Below, piece by piece: positions 1 through 5,830 of a stretch of DNA of 8,845 nucleotides (its first letter is position 1; each line of letters opens with the position of its first letter). The DNA comes from Thermoanaerobacter sp049701115 (GTDB lineage Bacteria > Bacillota > Thermoanaerobacteria > Thermoanaerobacterales > Thermoanaerobacteraceae). The stretch spans positions 1 to 8,845 of the forward strand of contig NZ_JBNATX010000054.1 of the NCBI RefSeq assembly GCF_049701115.1, read 5' to 3'. The notes beneath the pieces were generated by a model, which was given only the letters and a program-made list of their open reading frames with translations, did not search any database and was not told the DNA's origin. The translations under genes were made by a program, and so were the position numbers.

Positions 1-47
<47 letters not shown>

Positions 48-58
48 GTTTTTATGAT

Positions 59-133
59 GGCCCCGTGGTCAAGTGGTTAAGACACCGCCCTTTCACGGCG
101 GTAACATGGGTTCGAATCCCGTCGGGGTCACCA
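59..133 (+). tRNA. tRNA-Glu (UUC)
   Basis: Complete cloverleaf: acceptor 59-65 with 123-129 (one G-U pair), anticodon stem 85-89/97-101, anticodon TTC at 92-94, T loop TTCGAAT, discriminator A130, encoded CCA 131-133. It reads GAA/GAG codons and also supplies Glu-tRNA for tetrapyrrole synthesis where that route is present. It lies 11 nt after tRNA-Asn with no terminator between them. Confidence 0.97.
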
Positions 134-142
134 ACACAACAT

Positions 143-218
143 GGGCCTTTAGCTCAGCTGGCAGAGCGGTCGGCTCATAACCGATTGGTCCGGGGTTCAA
201 ATCCCTGAAGGCCCACCA
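143..218 (+). tRNA. tRNA with CAU anticodon: probably tRNA-Ile2, otherwise elongator Met
   Basis: Complete cloverleaf with perfect acceptor pairing (143-149 with the AAGGCCC strand before A215), anticodon CAT at 176-178, and encoded CCA 216-218. It is not an initiator: position 1 pairs normally and the anticodon stem lacks the three G-C pairs of tRNA-fMet. The acceptor has C4-G69 and C5-G68, and the anticodon loop is CTCATAA. These fit tRNA-Ile2, whose C34 is changed to lysidine by TilS, better than the usual Firmicute elongator Met. The amino acid identity is inferred, not proven. Confidence 0.9.
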
Positions 219-240
219 TTTTCTAACTCAATAAAAATGC

Positions 241-317
241 GGCCCAGTAGCTCAGCTGGTTAGAGCGCTAGCCTGTCACGCTAGAGGTCGAGGGTTCAAG
301 TCCCTTCTGGGTCGCCA
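241..317 (+). tRNA. tRNA-Asp (GUC)
   Basis: Complete cloverleaf of 77 nt: acceptor 241-247 with 307-313, anticodon stem 268-272/280-284, anticodon GTC at 275-277, discriminator G314 (the expected AspRS identity base), encoded CCA 315-317. The next tRNA begins after only three bases, so processing from a common precursor is likely. Confidence 0.97.
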
Positions 318-320
318 TCT

Positions 321-396
321 GCCCCGATAGCTCAGTAGGTAGAGCAAGGGACTGAAAATCCCTGTGTCAGTGGTTCGATTCCACTTCGAGGCACCA
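321..396 (+). tRNA. tRNA-Phe (GAA), with one acceptor-stem mismatch
   Basis: Anticodon stem 347-351/359-363, anticodon GAA at 354-356, T loop TTCGATT, discriminator A393, encoded CCA 394-396. The acceptor strands 321-327 and 386-392 pair except at the fourth position, where C324 faces A389. A T at 324 would restore a U-A pair. All other conserved positions look normal, so I treat it as a real tRNA gene with either a tolerated mismatch or a base error. Confidence 0.94.
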
Positions 397-410
397 TTTA
401 TTTTTATTTT

Positions 411-485
411 GCTGGCATAGCTCAGTGGTAGAGCAGTTGATTCGTAATCAACAGGTCGTGGGTTCGAATCCCACTGCCAGCTCCA
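411..485 (+). tRNA. tRNA-Thr (CGU)
   Basis: Complete cloverleaf: acceptor 411-417 with 475-481, anticodon stem 436-440/448-452, anticodon CGT at 443-445 reading ACG, discriminator T482, encoded CCA 483-485. It is the last gene of the tRNA cluster and is followed directly by an intrinsic terminator. Confidence 0.96.
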
Positions 486-503
486 GTGCTTATGCATATT
501 AGA

Positions 504-534
504 GGGTATCGACATTGTGTCGATACCCTTTTTT
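504..534 (+). terminator. Intrinsic terminator of the tRNA cluster
   Basis: A perfect 10-bp stem (504-513 with 519-528), a 5-nt ATTGT loop and six T residues at 529-534. It starts 19 nt after the last tRNA and closes that transcript. Confidence 0.93.
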
Positions 535-666
535 GTATATATACAGATTATTTGCTGAGTTTTATTTACTTTGTAGCAGGTTGTATTTGGGCATAAAATA
601 TTTCTTTGCTGATTTATTTCTCATTTAGAACATATTTACTAATAAATTTGCCTTTTATAAAAGCAA

Positions 667-695
667 TTGCATTTCTATTTTTCTTTTGTTAAAAT
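667..695 (+). promoter_or_regulatory. Putative sigma-A promoter of the ABC exporter operon
   Basis: TTGCAT at 667-672 and TAAAAT at 690-695, separated by 17 bp, match the sigma-A -35 and -10 boxes at 4/6 and 5/6 positions. The start point would be near 702, giving a leader of about 65 nt. The -35 box overlaps a GCAATTGC palindrome (663-670). In such AT-rich DNA chance matches are common, so confidence is moderate. Confidence 0.45.
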
Positions 696-704
696 AAAAT
701 CAAA

Positions 705-730
705 CCTTTAACTGGTAATTTAGGTAAAGG
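705..730. promoter_or_regulatory. Imperfect palindrome, possible operator
   Basis: CCTTTA at 705-710 is mirrored by TAAAGG at 725-730. Inner positions 712-714 also pair with 721-723 (one G-T), leaving a 6-nt centre. It sits immediately downstream of the predicted start point, where a repressor would block transcription. An RNA hairpin is the alternative. There is no T run after it, so it is not a terminator. Confidence 0.35.
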
Positions 731-766
731 ATTCGTGATATATGAAACTTTTTAGGAGAGAGGAGC

Positions 767-1753
767 ATGAATTCGCAGATAATTGTTAAAAATGTCAGTA
801 AAACTTACAAAGTATATATAAAAGAAAATGGCGTGATAAATACAGTTAAAAGCTTTTTTAAGCGAAGATACAAGTACATACAAGCAGTAAAGGACATTTC
901 TTTTACTGTAAATCAAGGGGAAATACTTGGACTGATTGGTTTAAACGGTGCGGGGAAAACTACTACTATTAAACTAGTATCTGGAATTATTAAAGCAGAT
1001 GAAGGTATTATAAGAATACTGGGAGAAGACCCCTTTTTACGAAGCAAAGATTACAGAAGAAAAGTATCATTAATAATGGGACAGAGAGGTCAGTTAGATC
1101 CAGACTTAACTATTATTGATTCTGTAAAACTTTTTGCCTCCATTTACTCTATTGACAAAAGAGAAGCAATAAAAAGTGCAAAATCAATGGCAGAAGAATT
1201 GGGCTTGTCAGAAATAGACCTGCAAAAACAGGTCAGAACCCTGTCTTTAGGACAAAGGATGAAAGGTGAATTGATATTATCTTTTATTCATCTGCCGGTA
1301 GTTATCTTTCTTGATGAGCCTACTTTAGGCTTAGATTTTATCACCCAAAGGGCAATTAGAAATTACTTAAAAAATTACAAGAGAAAATACAATGCATCAA
1401 TAATATTAACAAGCCATTACATAACCGACATTGAAGATTTATGTGACAACATCTATATACTCCACAAAGGTCAAAAGCTATATTATGGAACAATTGAGAA
1501 ACTGAAAAGTATGATTCCCAACATTAGAAAGGTTAGATTTAACGCAAGCAATTGTGCAGTTGAAAGAATCAGCAAATATTATAAAGTAGAAAAAGCAAGC
1601 GAAGAACAAGAATATTTCATCAGATTTAGTCCAGAAGAAACGATAAATGTGATGAGAGTTTTGTCAAATGAGGCTGAAATTTCAAATATAAATTTTCACG
1701 ATGATACTCTCGATATTATCATAGAGTCATTGTATAAGGGTGCAGAAAAATGA
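767..1753 (+). CDS. ABC-2 type exporter, ATP-binding subunit (COG4586-like)
   Basis: This 328-residue cytoplasmic ATPase would energise export by the two following permeases. Visible motifs: Walker A GLNGAGKT (58-65), Q-loop glutamine in the stretch around 106-109, signature LSLGQ (159-163), Walker B VVIFLDEPT (178-186), D-loop LGLD (187-190) and switch His217. An N-terminal extension of about 40 residues precedes the core, and about 80 residues follow it. This is longer than a minimal ABC-2 ATPase, as expected for the COG4586 group. Start ATG 767 has AGGAG at 754-758. Its stop overlaps the next start by 4 nt (ATGA), so it is translationally coupled. Known relatives include the ATPase of the Synechocystis viologen exporter and many uncharacterised drug-type exporters. 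The substrate here is unknown. Confidence 0.93.
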   Translation: MNSQIIVKNVSKTYKVYIKENGVINTVKSFFKRRYKYIQAVKDISFTVNQGEILGLIGLNGAGKTTTIKLVSGIIKADEGIIRILGEDPFLRSKDYRRKVSLIMGQRGQLDPDLTIIDSVKLFASIYSIDKREAIKSAKSMAEELGLSEIDLQKQVRTLSLGQRMKGELILSFIHLPVVIFLDEPTLGLDFITQRAIRNYLKNYKRKYNASIILTSHYITDIEDLCDNIYILHKGQKLYYGTIEKLKSMIPNIRKVRFNASNCAVERISKYYKVEKASEEQEYFIRFSPEETINVMRVLSNEAEISNINFHDDTLDIIIESLYKGAEK

Positions 1754-2544
1754 GGACATTGTATGTTTTCATGGGATATTTTGACTACTCAATAAAAAGA
1801 CTCTTAATGTATAGAATTTACCTTGTAGGGGAGCTTTTAAGTTCCCTAATTGTACCAATCCTAATAAACTTTTTTCTCTGGCGGTCTTTAATTGAAAGAA
1901 ATCCCATAAATTACACTCTGAAAGAAATGATGATTTATATTATCATTTCTAATGCAATACTTCTATTCACAGAAATTCATGCTGAACATGACCTTGAAAA
2001 GGATATAAAAACCTACAGATTTGGCCAAAAGCTTTTACTTCCTGTGAATTATTTGACCAGTATTTCATACAGTCACATATCTTCAAGCCTTGCAAAGTTT
2101 GCAATTTTATATATGCCAGTAATTGTTGTGCTCTTAATCTGGGCAAAAATTGAAATCCCAGCAAACCGGCTGTTATACCTACCTTTAGCGTTAATTTTGG
2201 GTTTTTTACTCAATGCTTTATTTTCCTTTATAGTAGGATTGTTATCTTTTTGGCTGACAGAAATATGGGGCATAGCTGCCATCAGAAACTTACTGACAGG
2301 TCTTCTTTCAGGTGCCATTTTCCCTTTAGACCTTTTGCCTAGCAAAATTGAATCAATTATGCTAATGACTCCCTTCCCTTATATGACATACATCCCGTCA
2401 AAGCTTATATGCGATGCTAATTTTGACATTGAAATAGTAAATAAAGGATTATTTATTTCACTAGTCTGGGTGTTAATACTTGGTTTCATTGTTTTTTTAC
2501 TTATGAAAAATGGATTAAAAAAATACACCTCTCATGGGGCGTGA
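1750..2544 (+). CDS. ABC-2 type exporter permease 1 (COG4587-like)
   Basis: A 264-residue integral membrane protein with about six hydrophobic segments (roughly 24-46, 60-76, 112-131, 140-168, 178-197, 233-252). The stretch near 166-197 (FWLTEIWGI followed by a Gly/Pro-rich segment ending FPLDLLP) is the conserved ABC-2 permease region. It has no signal peptide, as usual for this family. The start overlaps the ATPase stop, and AAGGGTG at 1736-1742 serves as a weak ribosome site. It should form a heterodimer with the next gene product. The C-terminus GLKKYTSHGA resembles GLKKYQSTGEL of permease 2, suggesting that the two subunits are old paralogues. Substrate unknown. Confidence 0.85.
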   Translation: MRTLYVFMGYFDYSIKRLLMYRIYLVGELLSSLIVPILINFFLWRSLIERNPINYTLKEMMIYIIISNAILLFTEIHAEHDLEKDIKTYRFGQKLLLPVNYLTSISYSHISSSLAKFAILYMPVIVVLLIWAKIEIPANRLLYLPLALILGFLLNALFSFIVGLLSFWLTEIWGIAAIRNLLTGLLSGAIFPLDLLPSKIESIMLMTPFPYMTYIPSKLICDANFDIEIVNKGLFISLVWVLILGFIVFLLMKNGLKKYTSHGA

Positions 2545-2548
2545 AAAC

Positions 2549-3310
2549 ATGCTAATAGAATCTATAAGATTTTCAATTAAAAAAGCAATTCAATATAGAG
2601 CAAATTTGGTAAGCTGGTTTTTGGCAGACTTATCTTTATACACTGCGACATTTTTAGGCTATTACCTGCTTACTCAAAAAATTGACGTTTTTGGTGATTA
2701 TAATAGAGAAGAAATTCTTTTTTATATAACCTGTTTCTTTTTAGTAAACAACCTATATGCAATTTTCTTTGCAGAAGCTGTTTCTAAGTTTGGACAATCA
2801 GTTTTAACAGGGTATTTTGATTTTGATTTACTAAAACCACAGCCTCTCATAAAATACATTGTACTAAAAAACCTAAATTTTCCTGCAGCTCTTTCAACCC
2901 CCTTGTTAATATTTCTAAATATATGGTGTATGAAAATATGTGGAATTAAATTGACAATAGCTTATATCATTTCAATTTTCAATGCTTCTATTTTAATGGG
3001 ACTTTTATTTTTCATAGTATACAGTTTTACTCTTTTTGGTTTAAGGTCTGAAGCAATTTCAGCGATAGTCCTGCAGCTTTTAACAATGGCAGAAAAACCT
3101 GACACGGTTTTCCCAAAAATCCTCCGTAATCTTCTCATATATGCAATTCCCATTTTCTTATTTAGTGCAATTCCTGCAAGGATTGCCCTTGTTAAGAGCA
3201 ATGTATATGAGAGTATATGGTGTTATTCATCTCCCTTATTATATTATTTGGTTTTAAAAATTATCCTTTACCAAGGGCTGAAAAAATACCAGTCGACAGG
3301 AGAATTGTGA
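2549..3310 (+). CDS. ABC-2 type exporter permease 2 (DUF990 / COG3694-like)
   Basis: About 253 residues with roughly six membrane segments (20-42, 54-76, 110-128, 135-163, 195-212, 225-243). A G-x-x-D followed by LLKP around 88-97 and the C-terminal GLKKYQSTG are typical of the DUF990 permease that partners COG4586/COG4587 genes. I chose ATG 2549, 5 nt after the permease 1 stop, because GGGG at 2536-2539 is suitably spaced and the protein then begins MLIESIRF. An in-frame ATG at 2534 would add five residues (MGREN) but has no ribosome site, only pyrimidine-rich sequence before it. It is the last gene of the exporter operon, and no clear terminator follows. Confidence 0.86.
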   Translation: MLIESIRFSIKKAIQYRANLVSWFLADLSLYTATFLGYYLLTQKIDVFGDYNREEILFYITCFFLVNNLYAIFFAEAVSKFGQSVLTGYFDFDLLKPQPLIKYIVLKNLNFPAALSTPLLIFLNIWCMKICGIKLTIAYIISIFNASILMGLLFFIVYSFTLFGLRSEAISAIVLQLLTMAEKPDTVFPKILRNLLIYAIPIFLFSAIPARIALVKSNVYESIWCYSSPLLYYLVLKIILYQGLKKYQSTGEL

Positions 3311-3375
3311 TTAAGACTATAAATTGCGTGACAGATAAAGCCTATAAAATTTGATGCTTTTGAAAATAAATTGGA
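3311..3375. other. Short AT-rich spacer between the exporter and thiamine operons
   Basis: No gene and no convincing terminator. The only inverted repeat (AAAGC 3337-3341 with GCTTT 3356-3360) is 5 bp with a 14-nt loop. Some readthrough from the exporter operon into the riboswitch region therefore seems possible. Confidence 0.5.
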
Positions 3376-3403
3376 TTGAATTTTTGTAATCTTATGATAT
3401 AAT
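3376..3403 (+). promoter_or_regulatory. Promoter of the thiamine operon, extended -10
   Basis: TTGAAT (3376-3381), a 16-bp spacer and a perfect TATAAT (3398-3403) preceded by TG at 3395-3396, which makes an extended -10. Transcription would start near 3410, about 28 nt before the riboswitch aptamer and about 185 nt before thiD. The -10 region is identical over 10 bp (ATGATATAAT) to the promoter before the chemoreceptor gene. Confidence 0.8.
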
Positions 3404-3437
3404 AAAGGCAAAGGAACTTAAAAAATTGAATATCAAA

Positions 3438-3523
3438 GTGCTAGGGGAGCCAGAAATGGCTGAGAGGGGATTCGTTCCCGACCCTTAGAACCTGACCAGG
3501 GTAATGCCTGCGAAGGGAAGCAC
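3438..3523 (+). promoter_or_regulatory. TPP riboswitch aptamer (THI element)
   Basis: All hallmark parts are present. P1 pairs GTGCT (3438-3442) with AGCAC (3519-3523). P3 pairs GCCA (3449-3452) with TGGC (3457-3460) around GAAA. The pyrimidine-sensing CTGAGA is at 3460-3465, followed by a UUCG-containing P3a hairpin. The pyrophosphate-sensing half (ACCTGA, GGGTAATGCC, GCGAAGGGAAG) fills 3490-3520. It binds thiamine pyrophosphate and controls the four downstream genes. Confidence 0.98.
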
Positions 3524-3549
3524 GTTTTACGGAATCTGTAAAAAGTGCT
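3519..3549 (+). promoter_or_regulatory. Antiterminator hairpin of the TPP riboswitch
   Basis: AGCAC (3519-3523) pairs with GTGCT (3545-3549), and TTTTAC (3525-3530) pairs with GTAAAA (3538-3543). One G-A mismatch separates the blocks and the loop is 7 nt. The hairpin uses the 3' strand of aptamer P1 and the 5' strand of the terminator, so it excludes both. GTGCT at 3545-3549 is an exact copy of the P1 5' strand. Without TPP this form should allow transcription into thiD. Confidence 0.85.
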
Positions 3550-3577
3550 CACCTTTTCAGGTGGGCATATTTTTATT
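3546..3577 (+). terminator. Riboswitch-controlled intrinsic terminator
   Basis: A 9-bp stem (3546-3554 with 3559-3567, one T-G pair) with a TTTC loop is followed by a T-rich tail (TATTTTTATT, 3568-3577). When TPP holds the aptamer closed, the 5' strand is free to form this hairpin and stop transcription before thiD. Confidence 0.88.
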
Positions 3578-3582
3578 ATCTT

Positions 3583-3590
3583 GGAGGTGA
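3583..3590 (+). promoter_or_regulatory. Strong ribosome binding site of thiD
   Basis: GGAGGTGA, 7 nt from core to ATG 3595, is close to full anti-16S complementarity. It lies outside the terminator hairpin, which argues for control at transcription rather than by hiding the ribosome site. Confidence 0.85.
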
Positions 3591-3594
3591 GTAT

Positions 3595-4386
3595 ATGAAG
3601 CTGGCTCTTACAATTGCTGGTTCAGATTCAGGAGGAGGAGCAGGAATCCAGGCAGATTTGAAGACTTTTTCTGCCCACGGAGTATTTGGAATGAGCGTGA
3701 TTACTTCAATAACGGCTCAAAATACTCAAGGAGTATTAGGGATTTTAGATGTTACCCCAGAAATGGTTTATCTACAAATGAAAGCTATTTTTGAGGATTT
3801 GTATCCGGATGCAGTTAAGATAGGCATGGTATCCAATGAAGAGATTATAAAAACTATCGCAAAGGGCTTAAAAGAATACGGAGTAGAGAAAGTTGTTTTA
3901 GACCCAGTCATGATTGCGGAGAGTGGAGACCCTCTTTTAAAACCCGAGGCGATGAAAGCGTTAAAGGAGGAACTGCTGCCATTAAGCCTTGTTGTTACGC
4001 CAAATTTGATGGAAGCCAAGGAATTAACAGGAATGGAGATAAAGAACATTTCGGATATGAAGGAAGCTGCAAAGAAGATTTTAAGTTTAGGTGCGAAAAC
4101 GGTTATAGTAAAAGGAGGACATTTAGAAGGAGAAGCGGTGGATGTGTTTTATGATGGAGTAGAATTTTATGAAATTAAGGCAGAGAGAATTAACACCAAA
4201 AATACACATGGGACAGGATGCACTTTTTCATCAGCTATAGCAGCAAACTTGGCTTTAGGATATGATTTGTTAGAGGCAGTGAAGAGGGCTAAAAAATACA
4301 TCACAGGAGCCATAAAGAATTCTCTTTCTATAGGACATGGGGTGGGGCCCACAAATCATTTCTGGAATGTTGAATTTAAAGAATAG
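3595..4386 (+). CDS. thiD: Hydroxymethylpyrimidine / hydroxymethylpyrimidine phosphate kinase
   Basis: ThiD phosphorylates 4-amino-5-hydroxymethyl-2-methylpyrimidine (HMP) and then HMP-phosphate, giving the HMP-PP substrate of ThiE. The 263-residue length is normal for this ribokinase-fold cytosolic enzyme. Visible motifs: the N-terminal TIAGSDSGGGAGIQAD (6-21) for substrate and fold, VVTPN (133-137), IVKGG (171-175), and the anion hole HGTGC (205-209) with the reactive Cys209 of the ThiD/PdxK branch. GVGPTNHF near the end is also typical. Start ATG 3595 has a very strong ribosome site. It is the first gene of the TPP-riboswitch operon. Pyridoxal kinase is the alternative for this fold, but the operon context decides for thiamine. 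Confidence 0.97.
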   Translation: MKLALTIAGSDSGGGAGIQADLKTFSAHGVFGMSVITSITAQNTQGVLGILDVTPEMVYLQMKAIFEDLYPDAVKIGMVSNEEIIKTIAKGLKEYGVEKVVLDPVMIAESGDPLLKPEAMKALKEELLPLSLVVTPNLMEAKELTGMEIKNISDMKEAAKKILSLGAKTVIVKGGHLEGEAVDVFYDGVEFYEIKAERINTKNTHGTGCTFSSAIAANLALGYDLLEAVKRAKKYITGAIKNSLSIGHGVGPTNHFWNVEFKE

Positions 4387-4390
4387 AATA

Positions 4391-4396
4391 AGGAGG
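4391..4396 (+). promoter_or_regulatory. Ribosome binding site that sets the SDR start
   Basis: AGGAGG with 9 nt to ATG 4406. The in-frame ATG at 4397 touches this site and cannot be used with it, and ATG 4337 lies inside thiD without a ribosome site. Confidence 0.85.
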
Positions 4397-4405
4397 ATGT
4401 TTGTT

Positions 4406-5167
4406 ATGGAAATAAGAGAGCAGGTAGTTCTTGTTACAGGGTCTAGCCGCGGCTTAGGTGCTGCCATTGCTAAAGCTTTTGCTAGAGAAGGAGCCAGCGT
4501 GGTAGTAAATTATTATAAAAGCGAAGAAAAGGCGCAAAAATTGTCAGAAGAGCTGGGAAGAAATTCTGTTGCTATTAGAGCTGATGTAAGAGATTTTAAT
4601 CAAGTAGCTTCAATGTTTGAAGAAGCAAAGAAGTATTTTGGGAAACCAGTCACTACTATTGTGAACAATGCGCTGATTGACTATGTTTTTGACCCGATGA
4701 ACAGAAAAACTCCTGAAACAATTGAGTGGGAAGATTATTTAAAACAATTAGAAGGAGCTGTAAAAGGGGCCCTAAATACTATAAAAGCAGGACTTAAAGA
4801 TATGAAAAAGATGCGCTTTGGCCGAATTATAAATATAGGGACTAATTTGTTTCAGAATCCAGTGGTTCCTTACCACGATTATACCACTGCTAAAGCAGCT
4901 CTTATTGGTTTTACACGCAATATGGCAAAAGAATTGGGAGAGTATGGCATCACTGTCAACATGGTAAGCGGAGGGCTTTTAAAAGTTACAGATGCGAGTT
5001 CGGCTACCAGCAAAGAGGTTTTTGATTTAATTGAACAGACCACTCCTTTGAAGAAAGTTACTGCTCCTGAAGATTTGGCTGATGTAGTGCTGTTTTTTGC
5101 TTCACCTTGGGCGAGAGCGGTGACAGGGCAAAATTTGGTTGTAGATGGCGGCCTTGTGATGGATTGA
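4406..5167 (+). CDS. Short-chain dehydrogenase/reductase (FabG-like) of unknown substrate in the thiamine operon
   Basis: A 253-residue classical-type SDR with a Rossmann fold. The cofactor motif is TGSSRGLG (11-18). Arg15 and the NYYKS stretch after the second strand suggest NADP(H) by inference. The active-site YxxxK is Tyr159/Lys163. Three usual SDR features differ: NNAG is NNAL (87-90), the catalytic Ser position is Thr146 (IINIGT), and I do not see the active-site Asn in the helix near 113-120. The C-terminus QNLVVDGG (242-249) is family-typical. The start was chosen by the AGGAGG site. It sits 19 nt after thiD and 17 nt before thiE under the same riboswitch. Annotation pipelines would call it 3-oxoacyl-ACP reductase, but there is no fatty-acid gene nearby. 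A role on a thiamine precursor or breakdown product is only inference. Confidence 0.9.
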   Translation: MEIREQVVLVTGSSRGLGAAIAKAFAREGASVVVNYYKSEEKAQKLSEELGRNSVAIRADVRDFNQVASMFEEAKKYFGKPVTTIVNNALIDYVFDPMNRKTPETIEWEDYLKQLEGAVKGALNTIKAGLKDMKKMRFGRIINIGTNLFQNPVVPYHDYTTAKAALIGFTRNMAKELGEYGITVNMVSGGLLKVTDASSATSKEVFDLIEQTTPLKKVTAPEDLADVVLFFASPWARAVTGQNLVVDGGLVMD

Positions 5168-5170
5168 ATA

Positions 5171-5176
5171 AGGGGG
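5171..5176 (+). promoter_or_regulatory. Ribosome binding site that sets the thiE GTG start
   Basis: AGGGGG lies 8 nt before GTG 5185. The upstream in-frame ATG at 5107 is inside the SDR gene, has no ribosome site, and would add 26 residues that are a frame-shifted copy of SDR coding sequence. Confidence 0.8.
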
Positions 5177-5184
5177 TAAAGGTT

Positions 5185-5829
5185 GTGAAGAGGATAGACT
5201 TTACTTTGTATGCTATCACTGACAGGTCCTTTATAAAGGGGATGGACATAGCTGAAGCGGTGGAGATAGCTATTAAAAACGGTGTTACTGTCGTTCAGCT
5301 GAGGGAAAAAGATATATCCAGCAGAGAATTCTATGAAATTGCCCTTAAAGTAAAGGAAGTTACAAGAAAATATAATGTTCCTCTAATTATAAATGACAGA
5401 GTTGATATAGCCCTGGCTGTAGATGCCGAAGGTGTACATGTAGGGCCTGATGATTTGCCTGTTGGCGTTGTGAGGAGAATATTGGGACCTGACAAAATAG
5501 TGGGAGGGTCTGCGTATTCCGTTGAAGAAGCTTTAAAAGCAGAAAAAGAAGGAGCTGACTACATAGGAGCAGGATCCGTATTTGCACAGCCTGTAAAACC
5601 TGAAGCAGAGGTGATAGGTATAGAAGGAGTTAGAAAAATAAAAGAAGCTGTAAGTATACCTGTGGTAGCCATAGGAGGGATAAATAAGACTAATGCTTAT
5701 GAAGTGATTTTGCATTCAGGAGTAGATGGGATATCTGCAATAGCAGGTATTTTTGATGGAGATATTGAGGCTAATACGAAAGATATGTTAAGGGAAATAA
5801 GAAGAGCTTTTGAAGAGAGGAGGAAATAA
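5185..5829 (+). CDS. thiE: Thiamine-phosphate synthase
   Basis: ThiE couples HMP-PP with thiazole phosphate to give thiamine monophosphate and pyrophosphate. The GTG start gives 214 residues, the family's usual length, as a TIM barrel in the cytosol. Visible elements: LYAITDR (8-14), QLREKD (38-43) for the HMP-PP phosphates, NDR (70-72), GVHVGPDDLP (83-92) with the metal-binding region, GGSAYS (107-112), GAGSVF (128-133), and AIGGI (162-166). The loop that usually reads PTxTK is AQPVK here (134-138): the Lys is kept but both Thr are lost. TenI-type thiazole tautomerase is the alternative for this fold, but QLREKD and NDR with DD favour ThiE. Its last codons contain the thiM ribosome site. Confidence 0.94.
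   Translation: MKRIDFTLYAITDRSFIKGMDIAEAVEIAIKNGVTVVQLREKDISSREFYEIALKVKEVTRKYNVPLIINDRVDIALAVDAEGVHVGPDDLPVGVVRRILGPDKIVGGSAYSVEEALKAEKEGADYIGAGSVFAQPVKPEAEVIGIEGVRKIKEAVSIPVVAIGGINKTNAYEVILHSGVDGISAIAGIFDGDIEANTKDMLREIRRAFEERRK
5818..5823 (+). promoter_or_regulatory. Ribosome binding site that sets the thiM GTG start
   Basis: AGGAGG is formed by the two last Arg codons of thiE, 7 nt before GTG 5831. The in-frame TTG at 5810 lies upstream of this site and is therefore rejected as the start. Confidence 0.85.
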
Positions 5830-5830
5830 T

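Larger units (their letters stand above)
535..766. other. AT-rich intergenic stretch before the ABC exporter
   Basis: There is no gene here. The region is strongly AT-rich. It holds the putative promoter at 667-695, an operator-like imperfect palindrome at 705-730 and the ribosome binding site at 754-758. I see no further structured RNA or coding potential in 535-660. Confidence 0.7.

Noticed and set aside
276..515. Minus-strand 79-codon frame containing repeated DSNPRP-like peptides
   Set aside because: It is the antisense of tRNA-Asp, tRNA-Phe and tRNA-Thr. The peptide repeats come from conserved tRNA arms. This is a well-known spurious gene type.
2073..2345. 90-codon minus-strand frame
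   Set aside because: Antisense to permease 1, whose frame is continuous and family-typical.
3337..3360. Possible terminator after the exporter operon
   Set aside because: Only a 5-bp A/T-rich stem with a 14-nt loop, not followed by a T run.
3768..4049. 93-codon minus-strand frame
   Set aside because: Shadow of thiD, with no recognisable motif or ribosome site.
4337..4405. Upstream start for the SDR gene
   Set aside because: It overlaps the end of thiD, has no ribosome site, and adds 23 residues before the normal SDR N-terminus.
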